Source of the DNA: TH5896 sp049578985
GTDB lineage: Archaea > Thermoproteota > Nitrososphaeria > Nitrososphaerales > Nitrososphaeraceae
Assembly: GCA_049578985.1 (NCBI GenBank)
Contig: JBAUMZ010000112.1
Coordinates: 3,957 to 67,956 of the forward strand
Direction of reading: 5' to 3'
Length of the DNA: 64,000 nt
The notes beneath the pieces are model-generated. The model made no database searches and had not been told where the DNA came from. It was given only the letters and a program-made list of their open reading frames with translations. A program made the translations under genes and the position numbers. Of this stretch, positions 1-8,796 are shown in pieces (the first letter of the stretch is position 1; the number at the start of each line of letters is the position of its first letter).

Positions 1-40
1 TATTAGCACCAGAAAAAAGGTGAGGGTTTCTATTTCTTTA

Positions 41-334
41 TCAACCTCCCATTCTTGAAATCGCCTTCTTCAAATCGTCCAAATTCATTGCAGGATGGAT
101 CTCTACATTGGCATCATATTCCTGAAACAATGGTTCTGCTATCGCAGGGATCATATCTGGACTCGATAAGTCCAAAACGAATACCATTGTTCTCATTCCG
201 TTCAAGTCGGTAAAATACGCGGCCTCACAATTGACCTTCTCAATATAGTCCTCGACGTTCTTCAAGAAATTGGGATCTTTGACCATTTTGTTGCCTGCGG
301 TTGTTGGAATCATTGCTCTAACTACTACTCTCAT
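41..334 (-). CDS. small hypothetical protein, probable alpha/beta-barrel (DUF3303-like)
   Basis: A 97-residue protein without signal peptide or membrane segment. The alternation of a beta strand at residues 2-8 (VVVRAMI), a helix, a strand near 46-53 (RTMVFVLD), then a helix and a final strand fits a small ferredoxin-like alpha/beta fold of the kind seen in DUF3303-type proteins. That assignment is from memory of the fold pattern, not a search. The ATG start is followed by a complete frame ending in RMGG. It stands alone, divergent from the DUF4242 gene. No function can be assigned. Confidence 0.7.
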   Translation of the reverse strand: MRVVVRAMIPTTAGNKMVKDPNFLKNVEDYIEKVNCEAAYFTDLNGMRTMVFVLDLSSPDMIPAIAEPLFQEYDANVEIHPAMNLDDLKKAISRMGG

Positions 335-616
335 TTGATTCTCAACATTGACTGGTTAGGTCACATAAATAAGGTTGTATCTGGTCCTTAGATGAGAGGC
401 ATGTTTGACCTGCCAAAACCTAAGAAAACAAAGATGTTGGATTTGAGGATATAGTTAAATTGTGGATAATTTGCACACCAGATCAACTTATAGAATTGGA
501 ATATGCATTAAGATGATGTACAGAAATCCTGAATTTCTGTTCCGATGCATAACTGCATTTAAACTCAAAGAGAACCTTTAAGGGATTGAACGAATAAAGG
601 ATATCCATATCGGTCT

Positions 617-925
617 ATGCCTACATTCATGGACTTTCATTCTATGGGTAAATACACAGAGGACGATCTCAAGAAAAGTCAGACTGAACCCAGAGATGAG
701 TTTGGAGTTAAGGTCCTAAATATTTTTTATGATACGGAATCATGTATGATATTTTGTCTTTTAGATGCCCCCGATAGATACGCCGTGGAGAATCATCATG
801 CGAAGTTCGGAACTAAATGTGAATGGATTACCCCCGTGAAGATGACCGTGGAATATGAAGGTTCTAATCTGGCGGGTGCAGATTTTGCGCCCAAAAAATT
901 ACTGCAACAACAATCCGGGGAATGA
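617..925 (+). CDS. DUF4242 (SCO4226-like nickel-binding) domain protein
   Basis: A 102-residue cytosolic protein. It opens with a PTFMDFHSM strand, has a helix with K-T-E-D-D, then EFGVKVLNIFYDTESCMIFCLLDAPD and a His-rich segment (ENHHAKFG). This matches the DUF4242 pattern: a ferredoxin-like domain with an N-terminal MDxH, an F-C-L-x-x-A-P-D strand and a following His. Family members form dimers, and one (SCO4226) binds nickel. The residues F-M-D-F-H and E-N-H-H are candidate metal ligands. The ATG is preceded by an AT-rich stretch without a clear Shine-Dalgarno, as in leaderless genes. No linked partner is visible. Confidence 0.8.
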   Translation: MPTFMDFHSMGKYTEDDLKKSQTEPRDEFGVKVLNIFYDTESCMIFCLLDAPDRYAVENHHAKFGTKCEWITPVKMTVEYEGSNLAGADFAPKKLLQQQSGE

Positions 926-1179
926 ATTTATAATCGACTTTAAAGTAGGGTAGTTTACCATTTGATATATCACTGTTTACCACAGTGTCAAACTACCAGC
1001 GGGTTCAACAGAACCAAAAGAATTATTATGTAACACATTGTTACAGCATGCATATTTAAAAAGATAGTTAATTTTGGCTTTTGATAGAGTATTCCACGGA
1101 TTATATATGAGAATGGAGTACTCCTGCGACAAATGCTTTTTATGACCACAATTCCTCATAAATGGTCTTTTAGAAGCAG

Positions 1180-1350
1180 TTACTTTACTTCCTTTTGTGC
1201 ACATGTGTCACAGTATTTTTCTACGAGTATGACTCCATCGCCTACAGTGAATAATGCCTCCTGAGTAGCCTTGTTACCACAGGTTATACAAAATTTTGTC
1301 TTTCCACTACTGTCAATAAATGTCCTTAACATTGAAAATATTTTTTCCAT
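1180..1350 (-). CDS. 56-residue zinc-ribbon protein
   Basis: A short frame encodes 56 residues with two CxxC knuckles: C-I-T-C at residues 21-24 and C-D-T-C at 47-50. The spacing is typical of a treble-clef or zinc-ribbon mini-protein, so one zinc per chain is expected. Its ATG lies one base after the stop of a 32-residue frame on the same strand, which suggests co-transcription. Thaumarchaeal genomes carry many such CxxC mini-proteins. The role is unknown; protein-protein or nucleic-acid contacts are usual for the class. Confidence 0.6.
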   Translation of the reverse strand: MEKIFSMLRTFIDSSGKTKFCITCGNKATQEALFTVGDGVILVEKYCDTCAQKEVK

Positions 1351-1351
1351 T

Positions 1352-1450
1352 CTATTGATTCACTCTTACTAAGATTTCGTTCGTCATATTCCCTGGCAAT
1401 ACTGCAGCTATGGTTCTTGCATCAGAGATGAATTTTGGATTGTTTCTCAT
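1352..1450 (-). CDS. 32-residue small ORF upstream of zinc-ribbon gene
   Basis: This frame starts with ATG and encodes 32 residues (MRNNPKFISDARTIAAVLPG then NMTNEILVRVNQ). It stops one base before the ATG of the downstream 56-residue zinc-ribbon gene. The composition looks like a genuine amphipathic peptide, not noise, and the tight spacing suggests an operon. I do not recognise a family. It may be a leader peptide or a small structural partner. Confidence 0.4.
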   Translation of the reverse strand: MRNNPKFISDARTIAAVLPGNMTNEILVRVNQ

Positions 1451-1703
1451 TATTATGAGTAGTTGTTATGCATATAAGAACTTACACTCCAAAAGATATC
1501 GAAGTAAAGAAGTCATACTGGCGCTTTTGATGTTGTCTTTCCTGACGGTGTGATGATGGCCATTCTAAGGTTGTTGCCGAGATCTATCTACATGATTGAC
1601 AGAACCACTTCCGGCTTGGCAGAGTGTTCGTTCGGTAGGTACACGGAGTAGCATTCTGCCGAAACCCTTATTCAAGTGTGTTCATTAGTACCTAACAAAG
1701 GGA

Positions 1704-2588
1704 TTGCAGTATTACATAGGATGTTCTGGATGGTCCTATTCATCCTGGCAAGGGCCATTCTATCCCAAGAACATTGAAAATTCTAAATGGTTAAAATACT
1801 ATTCACAGGTCTTTAATTATGTTGAAATAGACTCCTCCTTTTACAGAATTCCCAATGAATTCATGGTCAAGAACTGGTATAAACGGACTCCTAAGAACTT
1901 TCGGTTTACTGCGAAATTTCCTAAAGTTATAACGCATGACAAGAGATTATCGAACTGCGATGAGGATCAACTGAATTACTTCTTTGAATCTATCTCTGAA
2001 TTAAAGGAAAAATTACTGGCATTATTGATTCAGTTGCCACCTTCCATAGACATTGTTGAAGGCCTAGATGCTCTCAGAAATATTCTTCCATATTTTGACA
2101 AGGGTTTAAGATATGCGGTAGAAGTAAGACACAGGTCATGGTTTCAAGATCTTGCATACAACTTCTTCAGGAATAACGGGATGTGCCTTGTATGGAGTCA
2201 ACTTGCAGACATTCGCACGCCACCTATAGTCACCTCTGATTTTGTTTATGTTAGGTTGATTGGTGACAGGAGTATTCAGGAAAAGGATTTTGGACGTATT
2301 CAGATTGATAGAATAAAGGAAATGAAGAAAGTCGCGCGCAACTTCAGGAAAGACTCTGATGAGAATAACTTATCCGGAGTTAAATTTTCAATCGTCGCCG
2401 CAAATAACCATTATGCAGGTTTTGGTCCTGGCACAGTTAACATATTTAGGCAATTACTAGGTATGGAGGAAGTTAAATGGGGTAATGAATTTGTAACTAC
2501 TGATAACCTAGAAAGAGAAGACAAGATTGGTGCGGATGATGGGGTCATCAGGACCAAACAAACAAGTCTATCTGATTTTTGGAAATGA
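1704..2588 (+). CDS. DUF72 family protein
   Basis: 294 residues matching the DUF72 TIM-barrel family. The N-terminal motif YIGCSGWSYSSWQGPFYP is diagnostic, followed by K-W-L-K-Y-Y-S-Q-V-F-N-Y-V-E-I-D-S-S-F-Y-R, the KFPKVITHDKRL strand, AVEVRHRSWF, and a C-terminal NNHYAGFGPGTVN. Length is normal for the family (about 240-300). The start used is TTG at 1704; no in-frame ATG precedes the conserved YIGCSGW, so a non-ATG start is needed. The biochemical role of DUF72 is not settled. The last 40 residues (EREDKIGADDGV...) form a polar tail. It has no linked neighbour. Confidence 0.9.
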   Translation: MQYYIGCSGWSYSSWQGPFYPKNIENSKWLKYYSQVFNYVEIDSSFYRIPNEFMVKNWYKRTPKNFRFTAKFPKVITHDKRLSNCDEDQLNYFFESISELKEKLLALLIQLPPSIDIVEGLDALRNILPYFDKGLRYAVEVRHRSWFQDLAYNFFRNNGMCLVWSQLADIRTPPIVTSDFVYVRLIGDRSIQEKDFGRIQIDRIKEMKKVARNFRKDSDENNLSGVKFSIVAANNHYAGFGPGTVNIFRQLLGMEEVKWGNEFVTTDNLEREDKIGADDGVIRTKQTSLSDFWK

Positions 2589-2635
2589 ATTCAACTCCAT
2601 GTTAGATAAGTAAAATTATGAAAAATCACCAGAAC

Positions 2636-3034
2636 TTAATGTTCGTCTAAATACTTGTGCCAATTATCAATCTCTTTATCAAATCCCTTTAGTTGTTCCT
2701 GAAACTGTTCATTAGTAAGTCCATCTGGCCTCGTAAATGTCCAAGTAGTCGTAGAACCTCCCTCGTTAGGAACCACTCTAACATACACTTTCCATTCCAG
2801 ACCTGCGCCTTCAAACTCATGGTCCAAAATTCCAAACTCATGAATTCCATTTACTTTCATCTTTCCATTCCCTGCGACGACATGATGAAAATTCCACCAA
2901 TCTCCATCTCCTTTTGTAACTGATTTAATTGTACCGCCAATCTCCATATTCTTGACGTCTGAAAAGAAGTCGAATACTTTATCTGCAGGTTTACTAACGG
3001 TCATGACTTTCACAATAATTTGCCTAGGTGCCAT
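2636..3034 (-). CDS. SRPBCC/START-like ligand-binding protein
   Basis: 132 residues. The pattern of an N-terminal strand (IIVKVMTVSKPADKVFDFFSDVKNMEIG), central strands and a C-terminal helix (EQLKGFDKEIDNWHKYLDEH) fits the helix-grip fold of the SRPBCC superfamily (polyketide cyclase/START-like). P-A-D-K-V-F-D-F-F-S-D-V is the characteristic first helix. Such proteins bind hydrophobic ligands; the ligand here cannot be told. The protein is cytosolic. The ATG start begins MAPRQIIVKV with a TATA-like region just upstream. Confidence 0.75.
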   Translation of the reverse strand: MAPRQIIVKVMTVSKPADKVFDFFSDVKNMEIGGTIKSVTKGDGDWWNFHHVVAGNGKMKVNGIHEFGILDHEFEGAGLEWKVYVRVVPNEGGSTTTWTFTRPDGLTNEQFQEQLKGFDKEIDNWHKYLDEH

Positions 3035-3340
3035 GCGATTATTCTTCTACCACATCTGCCCCCATGAATATTTATTCCTTATTGTACTGGATGATCAATA
3101 TCTTCTCCTCTCCCAAGGTGTCAATAAACGCCAATCGTTATTGTGGCAACAGAATTTCCGCTCGCAAATACTTCATCAAATCAATCATGTCGTTGATACA
3201 CACACAATGAATGGATCCTCATTGAGGAAAAGTGATCCTAATTGAATCAAGTGGGTAAAATGGGATGATCGATTACCCCATTTCCCAAACCCGAAAGATC
3301 CTTTAAAGGAACCAACATTCAGGTATAACGGGGCTTATCA

Positions 3341-3721
3341 ATGATTCCTCCCAGTAACATAACAAAGAGAATTTTATGGTCAGGATTCCTCTTTTTCCTT
3401 GCAGGTTTATGTGAAATCGGAGGAGGTTATCTCGTATGGTTATGGTTAAGAGAAGATATGAGTTGGATTCTGGGCGCAATTGGAGGATTTATTCTATTCT
3501 TATATGGGGTTGTTCCTACTCTTCAATCGTCGTATTTCCATAGAATCTACGCCGCCTATGGTGGAATATTTATTGTTATGGCATTGGTTTGGGGCTTTGC
3601 GTTTGAAGGTGTAAATCCTGATTTCTACGATATTCTTGGTGCATCTATTGCAATTATTGGTGTAATAATAATATATTACACGCCAAGAAAAGGAGAAAAA
3701 GAATTATGGACTGATCGATAA
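3341..3721 (+). CDS. UPF0060 (YnfA-like) four-helix membrane protein, first of tandem pair
   Basis: 126 residues with four hydrophobic helices and the UPF0060 hallmarks: FLAGLCEIGGGYLVW in helix 1, then W-L-R-E, and RIYAAYGGIFIV in helix 3. The family belongs to the SMR/DMT superfamily, and E. coli YnfA has been linked to small-multidrug-resistance-type efflux. Charge bias: basic N-terminus (K9, R10), acidic loop 3 (EGVNPDFYD), basic C-terminus (RKGEKELWTDR). The positive-inside rule predicts N-in/C-in. Its stop codon shares one base with the start of the next gene (TAATG), so the two are translated together. Confidence 0.88.
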   Translation: MIPPSNITKRILWSGFLFFLAGLCEIGGGYLVWLWLREDMSWILGAIGGFILFLYGVVPTLQSSYFHRIYAAYGGIFIVMALVWGFAFEGVNPDFYDILGASIAIIGVIIIYYTPRKGEKELWTDR

Positions 3722-4056
3722 TGGAAGTCCAACTTTTAGTTATTTCATTAGGACTGTTTTTTCTTGCGGCAATCCTGGAGATTGGTGGTGGGTATTTGGT
3801 ATGGCAATGGCTAAGAGAACATAGGACTATCATATTGGGAATCTCAGGAGGAATAATATTATTCATATATGGTTTCATCCCGACTCTTCAACCATCACAT
3901 TTTGGAAGAGTATATGCGGCATATGGAGGAATCTTTATTATTTCATCAATCATATGGGGATTCTTGGTTGACAGAAAAAGACCAGATAAATATGAAATAA
4001 TAGGTTCTGTTGTTTCTGTGTGTGGTGCTTTAATAATGTTTTATCCTCCAAGATAA
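3721..4056 (+). CDS. UPF0060 (YnfA-like) membrane protein, second of tandem pair
   Basis: 111 residues, the usual length of YnfA, with the same helix motifs as the preceding gene (LEIGGGYLVWQWLRE, RVYAAYGGIFII). Here the N-terminus is acidic or neutral (MEVQ) and both loop 1 (REHR) and loop 3 (DRKRPDKYE) are basic. Predicted topology is therefore N-out/C-out, opposite to its partner. The overlap of stop and start and the opposite charge bias suggest an obligate antiparallel heterodimer, like the paired SMR transporters EbrAB or YkkCD. The substrate is unknown. Confidence 0.88.
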   Translation: MEVQLLVISLGLFFLAAILEIGGGYLVWQWLREHRTIILGISGGIILFIYGFIPTLQPSHFGRVYAAYGGIFIISSIIWGFLVDRKRPDKYEIIGSVVSVCGALIMFYPPR

Positions 4057-4119
4057 TTGTGATTAAAGTCGTAAAGCTGTAGTTAAATAGTAAGTGACTT
4101 TCGATCCTTAGATCATACG

Positions 4120-4260
4120 ATGATGAGGTGCGCCGAATGTAATTGTATTCCCAAGGTCGATTGCATTAAAGGTTCTGAAGACGGATGTCATAACTGTACA
4201 AGAGATATCTGTTGTTGCCACCTCACGACCATCCTTGCTCATCATTACTCCTATCCCTGA
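4120..4260 (+). CDS. 46-residue Cys-rich protein
   Basis: The frame begins with two ATG codons and encodes 46 residues with nine cysteines: C4, C7, C9, C15, C23, C26 and the run C31-C33, followed by HL and a His pair near the end. The C-x2-C-x-C and C-x2-C arrangement is strongly metal-binding in character (zinc or Fe-S). A TATA-like AT stretch lies about 30 nt upstream, consistent with a leaderless transcript. I do not recognise the family. Chance cysteine clustering is possible but unlikely in AT-rich DNA. Confidence 0.45.
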   Translation: MMRCAECNCIPKVDCIKGSEDGCHNCTRDICCCHLTTILAHHYSYP

Positions 4261-4556
4261 CTTGACTATGAGAAGTCCCATCAGGTCTTTGAATCGCCCA
4301 ATACGCCCAGGTTGTTGTCACTTCCAGACTCCCCGTGAATATTCCTATGCCTTCAATGGAGGTCTCAAATTTTGGATTTCCATTCTGAATTGATTGTACT
4401 CTTCCAGAGTACTAGCCAGTAATCCTTCCTCTACTTTCGAAAAGTAATTGTCCTAAAATCAGAATTCTCATAATATGGCGGTCATATCGACGATTTATGT
4501 AATTCTATATCTAACCGTTATATGTCGAAGAATACACTTCAATACATGATCTAAAG

Positions 4557-4730
4557 ATGGAAAAAGTACCAAAAAGTGAAGATTTTGAAGATAAAGTAGT
4601 AGACATTGACGATGTACTAGAAAAGGATATTGAAGAACAAATTGAAGAGCATGTGGCTTTTCCATATGAAAATATGAAATTGCAGCTTACTTCCCCGGAA
4701 TGTCGAATATGTTTATTATCTATGGAGTAG
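4557..4730 (+). CDS. 57-residue acidic hypothetical protein
   Basis: The frame encodes 57 residues. The first 35 are highly acidic and helical (E-D-F-E-D-K-V-V-D-I-D-D-V-L-E-K-D-I-E-E), ending with a CRIC motif. No signal or membrane segment is present. It may be a 3'-truncated gene, because the following 180 bases are open in another frame without recognisable similarity. No family was recognised. Confidence 0.4.
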   Translation: MEKVPKSEDFEDKVVDIDDVLEKDIEEQIEEHVAFPYENMKLQLTSPECRICLLSME

Positions 4731-5082
4731 ACCTCTTATTTATTAGTCCAGAGGTACAGGCTTGGATAGGTATTGTTCATGTTTCAAACACAAGATGTGG
4801 TAAATGCATCATGAGTCTTTATTACCAACCTACTCTATCTTGGCATGCGAGAATAAGTTTAAATCACATGTTTCGAAGGACAGTTCAGTTGGGACAAATC
4901 ATAATCGGAAATTAAGAACTAGGGGTTATTCCCACATAGTCCCAATTGAACAGTCATGTTAACTTGGCAACGAATGAGAAGCTACGAACACTTCTCTCAT
5001 ATTCTAGTAGCGTATTTGAACGGGACAGAACATCCGCAGAGGTAATCCCCATTGACTGTTAGAGAAAACTTATCTATTAGAT

Positions 5083-5457
5083 TTGAGATATGAATTTGTG
5101 AAAGAGTTAAAAATCTTTATCATTGCACAAGATCTTCCCAAGGTGACTGACATACTTCGCAAGCACAATGTAGGTGGTTTAGCGTTCTCAGAAATTCAAG
5201 GTGCAGGTCGTATAAAACGCAAAGAAGTACGCGAGAGAGACGGATGGAGCGTCAGGACAGTTACCCCAGAATATGAAGCAAGAACAAAGGTCGAAACAGT
5301 AGTACCTGATTCTTCTGCAAAAGAAATTATCGACGATCTTGTAAGCAGCATAGGTTCCGAAAATGAACCACATGGTGTGATATTTGTTAATGAAGTTTCC
5401 AATGCACACGAGATAGGAACTAAACTAAGTGGCGACGCAATACTAACTCAGCGCTAG
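5083..5457 (+). CDS. PII-type signalling protein (GlnB/GlnK family)
   Basis: The PII fold is visible: strand ELKIFIIAQDLPKVTDILRKHNVGGLAFSEIQGAGR, a T-loop (KRKEVRERDGWSVRTVTPEYEA), strand RTKVETVVPDSSAKEIIDDLVSSIG, and a C-terminal VIFVNEVSNAHEIGTKLSGDAIL. PII proteins sense 2-oxoglutarate and ATP/ADP and regulate nitrogen uptake. The usual T-loop tyrosine of the RGAEY motif is missing, so uridylylation is not expected. The start may be GTG at 5098 (MKELKIF...), which agrees better with the family than TTG at 5083. No amt gene is adjacent, so its partner must lie elsewhere. Confidence 0.85.
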   Translation: MRYEFVKELKIFIIAQDLPKVTDILRKHNVGGLAFSEIQGAGRIKRKEVRERDGWSVRTVTPEYEARTKVETVVPDSSAKEIIDDLVSSIGSENEPHGVIFVNEVSNAHEIGTKLSGDAILTQR

Positions 5458-5912
5458 ATTTAGGTTAGGATGGCTTATGACACGCTGATCTTCTCGATGT
5501 GTATTAGATCTATTACACCGACTTTATGCACAAGTAGTTGGTGGGGCTATCTAATAGCACTTGGAACATGATGAGGTGGAAAGAATCGGGTCAGGAAAAG
5601 AGACACTGTACATACCAACACAAGTACCAGCAAAATCCACCATTTTTTTATTTGGATTATTATGCAAGTAATGACTTGAGGAAGCTGGTTGCCGGTGCTC
5701 ATTTATATTGTTATGATCAAGGTAAGGAAAATGGGTGGTTTGCGGTGCAATGAATACTGAATCACTAAATACATCTATTAGTTAAATACAATGAATGAAC
5801 AAACATATGAATACAGATAATCTTCACTTTGTTTGAGCCTTAACCACAGTTCATGATTACAGAAACAGCAGTTCATGGTTACACAAAATAATGGGATTGC
5901 CAGCCTCCCATT
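5458..5912. other. intergenic region, no supported gene
   Basis: An open frame of 71 codons occurs at 5538-5753 (MVGLSNSTWNMMRW...) but has no recognisable motif, an odd composition and no promoter-like sequence. I do not call it. The rest is AT-rich with no clear repeat. Confidence 0.4.
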
Positions 5913-7250
5913 CTAGGGAGAATCTAATCTGGACAATTGCTCTTTCGCCAGTTCCAGAATCTCGATTGTTTTGTCATCAATAGCGGTTCTGGTACGACTA
6001 TTAGCCCTAGTTCTTATAGTGTCTATCATAACAAGTGCAAAGCGTTTCAGGGAGTGCGGGCCTTCAGATAGATTCAGCAAAAGTTTTCCAAACTGTTGTA
6101 TATCATCTTCAGTTAAACCGCGTCACAAAAGTTCTGCAATTGTAGGGCCGATGAACGGTTGATCTCTAAGGTTCTCCAACTGCTTCTTATGCTCCTCTTT
6201 GAGCTCCTGAATCTCCTTAACAAGCCTATCATTTTCGAGCTCAACCCCAAGTTTAACATCATACTGAGTTTCGATATCCTTGAAGAATTTGTGAACCGCA
6301 GTCAAGTTGCTTAATTGATTAGAAGCTGCGATATTGCTGATAACATCATACAATCCTCTCAGTTTTTCTATGTTGAATCCCATGCTGGCCAGCTCATTAT
6401 ATATTTCAAGTTTGTTGGAATGGAAGCTGATGGCCTGTAGAAGCGATGAATTCTGGCTGTCTAGGTTTCCAAATTCCTTCAGCTTTTCATTAACCGCTAA
6501 TTCCAATGCTCTTAATTTGTCCTCTTAATTTGTCCTGTATTGCATACTCTGAAATTCCCCAAGTATTCTTTGAGGATCATGCCCATACTGCGCGATAGTT
6601 TTAACAGTACTCGCAAGTTTTGGAATGTCATAAGTCATAGAAATTCCGTAGTTTTCAAGTTCTTGCTTAAAGATGATGTATGATTTCATCTCATGTTCAA
6701 GTTTCCTAATTTGCCCTGAAATCATGTCACAGCTCTTTTCGAGCTCTGACTTTTTTTCAGCTAGTGTGACAACCGTATTGTTAAGCTGTTCTATCCCATT
6801 TTCTAGCTCGTTCTTTTGAATCGTCTTTCTGTCAATATATTGTTGAATTTCAGGAAGTCGGACATTTTCTTCTTTTAGGAATTTTACAAGATCTTCAATA
6901 TGGGTTATAACGTTATTGGGTGTAATCCCAAGTCTATTGCACTCCTTGTACGTATCCGATATAAAGTGCTCAGCGGCTTCTTCGTCTACTCCTTGGTCTA
7001 CAAATATCTTCATAATTCTAAAACCAATAGCACACTGAGCCGGAGAAAGACCTTCCCTCTTTAATAACACTCCTAATTCCCTTAAGCCTCGCATTACATC
7101 TCTTCCTATTGCATCTTCCCGTTCCCTGATGATATTAGTCACCGCCCCGTTGCTTATGCCGTTGGCTGACGCTGCGGAATCTCTGCTATAGCCGAGAAAC
7201 CACATTTCTATAACTTTGGACTTGACTGACTCTGGAATTGGAGCTGGCAT
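5913..7250 (-). pseudogene. HTH plus coiled-coil protein gene with two in-frame stop codons
   Basis: One continuous 446-codon frame is interrupted by TAA (6525-6527) and TGA (6123-6125). Part 1 has an N-terminal helix-turn-helix (residues 5-40, KSKVIEMWFLGYSRDSAASA then NGISNGAVTNII) and a long coiled coil (about 130-220). Part 2 is helical and rich in coiled coil. Part 3 reads RGLTEDDIQQFGKLLLNLSE and ends LEQLSRLDSP-like. No frame change is needed to join all three parts, so the ancestral gene encoded about 445 residues. This is a widespread thaumarchaeal family. The TGA is consistent with CGA to TGA. The TAA sits inside a 13-bp tandem duplication. Separate expression of part 1 as a 241-residue HTH protein remains possible. 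Confidence 0.75.
6512..6537. repeat. 13-bp perfect tandem duplication
   Basis: The unit CTTAATTTGTCCT occurs twice head to tail. On the coding strand it carries the TAA that splits the HTH/coiled-coil gene. Thirteen is not a multiple of three, so this slippage event, with a compensating change, probably created the lesion. Confidence 0.8.
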
Positions 7251-7340
7251 TTCTATTCTAAGCGTTTAGGTCCGTTAAATCTTTACATTTCAAGTTTTAT
7301 ACTAGTTGTAATGTAGCGACCTACGAATGGTTCGTCGGTC

Positions 7341-7470
7341 GTCTAATGCCGCCAAATGCTATTTTACTTCCGTCAAATAACCACTTTCTTCTGCCAAATG
7401 CCGTTCTTTTTCCGCCAAACAACAGTCAAATGCGGCGTCAAATAAGCCGCCAAATGCGCCAAATGGCATT
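7341..7470. promoter_or_regulatory. iteron-like array upstream of HTH gene
   Basis: About nine degenerate direct copies of a (C)CGCCAAATGC-type motif lie in 130 bases: TCTAATGCC, GCCAAATGC, GTCAAATAA, GCCAAATGC, GCCAAACAA, GTCAAATGC, GTCAAATAA, GCCAAATGC and GCCAAATGG. They sit 90-220 bases upstream of the start of the minus-strand HTH/coiled-coil gene. The arrangement resembles multiple binding sites for a DNA-binding protein (operator array or replication iterons). The match to that HTH protein is inference. Confidence 0.6.
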
Positions 7471-7733
7471 TCTGAACTCAAAGGGGGGGGAATGAATAGA
7501 TGAAACTTCTGACGAGAACAATCTTATTTGTGTTTTTTTGTGACTACGTCCAACAATGAATGCTAAACAGTGGTAGCTTTGGAATACCTAGAACAGGGAA
7601 AACCTAGGCCGTTGCTTAGACCTCAGCTGAAATTGAAAATGTACCTGTAGCCATGAAGTGACAACAAGTCCCAGTACAGAAATTGAGCTGCTCTGTGTAC
7701 TAAATATTGTGGTCACCATGGCGTGATAACTGA

Positions 7734-7868
7734 TTACTTAGATATCAGATTAGCCAGGTACTTGCACTCTTCAGCGGTTATTATACCTCTGTCCAAACGC
7801 ATCTTCAAGATGGATTTTGGATCAATGGTCGTATTAGCGGCGGCTGCATCGGATGCTATTCCATTCAT
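7734..7868 (-). CDS. 44-residue SHOCT-like small protein
   Basis: The minus-strand frame encodes 44 residues; the second half, LKMRLDRGIITAEECKYLAN, resembles the SHOCT/oligomerisation helix pair (L-x-x-L-x-x-x-G-x-I-T-x-E-E-F). SHOCT segments are normally C-terminal appendages, so this may be a solo domain or a remnant. A second, weaker copy of the ECKYL segment lies at 7992-8085 on the same strand, suggesting local duplication. Confidence 0.4.
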   Translation of the reverse strand: MNGIASDAAAANTTIDPKSILKMRLDRGIITAEECKYLANLISK

Positions 7869-8084
7869 GAAGACTTTTCGAGTTTTAGGCTGGCCCCACG
7901 GAAAAAATGGTAGAAACTGCTACGGATGAATCCGCTGCCCAAATTTGAATCCCTATAAAAAGATCTATAGCTCTATAGGTTATGTAACGTCTTCAGAGTT
8001 CAGCAGATATAGGCTAATCAGGTACTTACACTCATCAATCGTTATTTCAATCTTGGAAATTTTAAGCTGTGTGATCATGATCAT

Positions 8085-8547
8085 ATGGTAACAATAGTTG
8101 ATAGTCGGAATTCAAGCGCTCCCGCTATGTACGAGAGTGGAAATTTTGTATATGATACAGCTACTAAACCAGTAACATTTAACGATACGGACACATTTAA
8201 TTATCAACAAAAAGCACTATCTTATGTAATGAATGGAACAATTAGGGTAATTAACCAGCCTAACCCTTTGATTCCTGCTTCCTCTTCGAGTAATACCAAC
8301 GCAGGAGTTAATCCAGATACTGTCGGAACAATGATGGTTCCAGCCAAAGATCTGGACCAATATGTTTCTACTCTAACTTTAAAGGGGGTTAAACATCGAT
8401 AGTACTTATACATTTGAAGATCTTCGTGGAGGTCAAAAGGGAACAGGCCCCGAACAGGCTTACATCGTTTGGACCAGCTCAGGCATGAATTTAGATCAAG
8501 TGATCGCTGCATTAAAAGAGATTACTTCTACGTTACCATATAGCTAA
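8085..8547 (+). pseudogene. hypothetical protein gene with frameshift at a G run
   Basis: Residues 1-105 run to a premature TAG at 8400. The next frame continues immediately as N-I-D-S-T-Y-T-F-E-D-L-R-G-G-Q-K and reads to TAA at 8545, ending ALKEITSTLPYS. Removing one G from the GGGGG at about 8383-8387 restores one frame of about 153 residues. The C-terminal part (EQAYIVWTSSGMNLDQVIAA) is well formed. The family is not recognised. Because the lesion is in a homopolymer, a sequencing error is a live alternative to pseudogenisation. Confidence 0.55.
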
Positions 8548-8796
8548 GATCTCTATTTTTTGTTACCATAACCATAACTCGAAATATCTAAAGTTTGAAC
8601 ATACGTTGGGCAGAACTTCTACCAAATATTATACAGTCTAGGCTCATTTACACAATCAAATTCGTGATATAAAATCAGTTTTTACGACCGTGGTGGTTCT
8701 AGGGCAGTAGTGCTTCAAAAGTAGTGTATGGTCAATCAGTTCCAGACCAAACGAAATTCAATTCAACGAATTCGGTAAATATTCATGTATCATTCT

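Noticed and set aside
4700..4915. 71-codon frame after the acidic small gene
   Set aside because: No motif, odd composition, and it overlaps the end of a better-supported frame.
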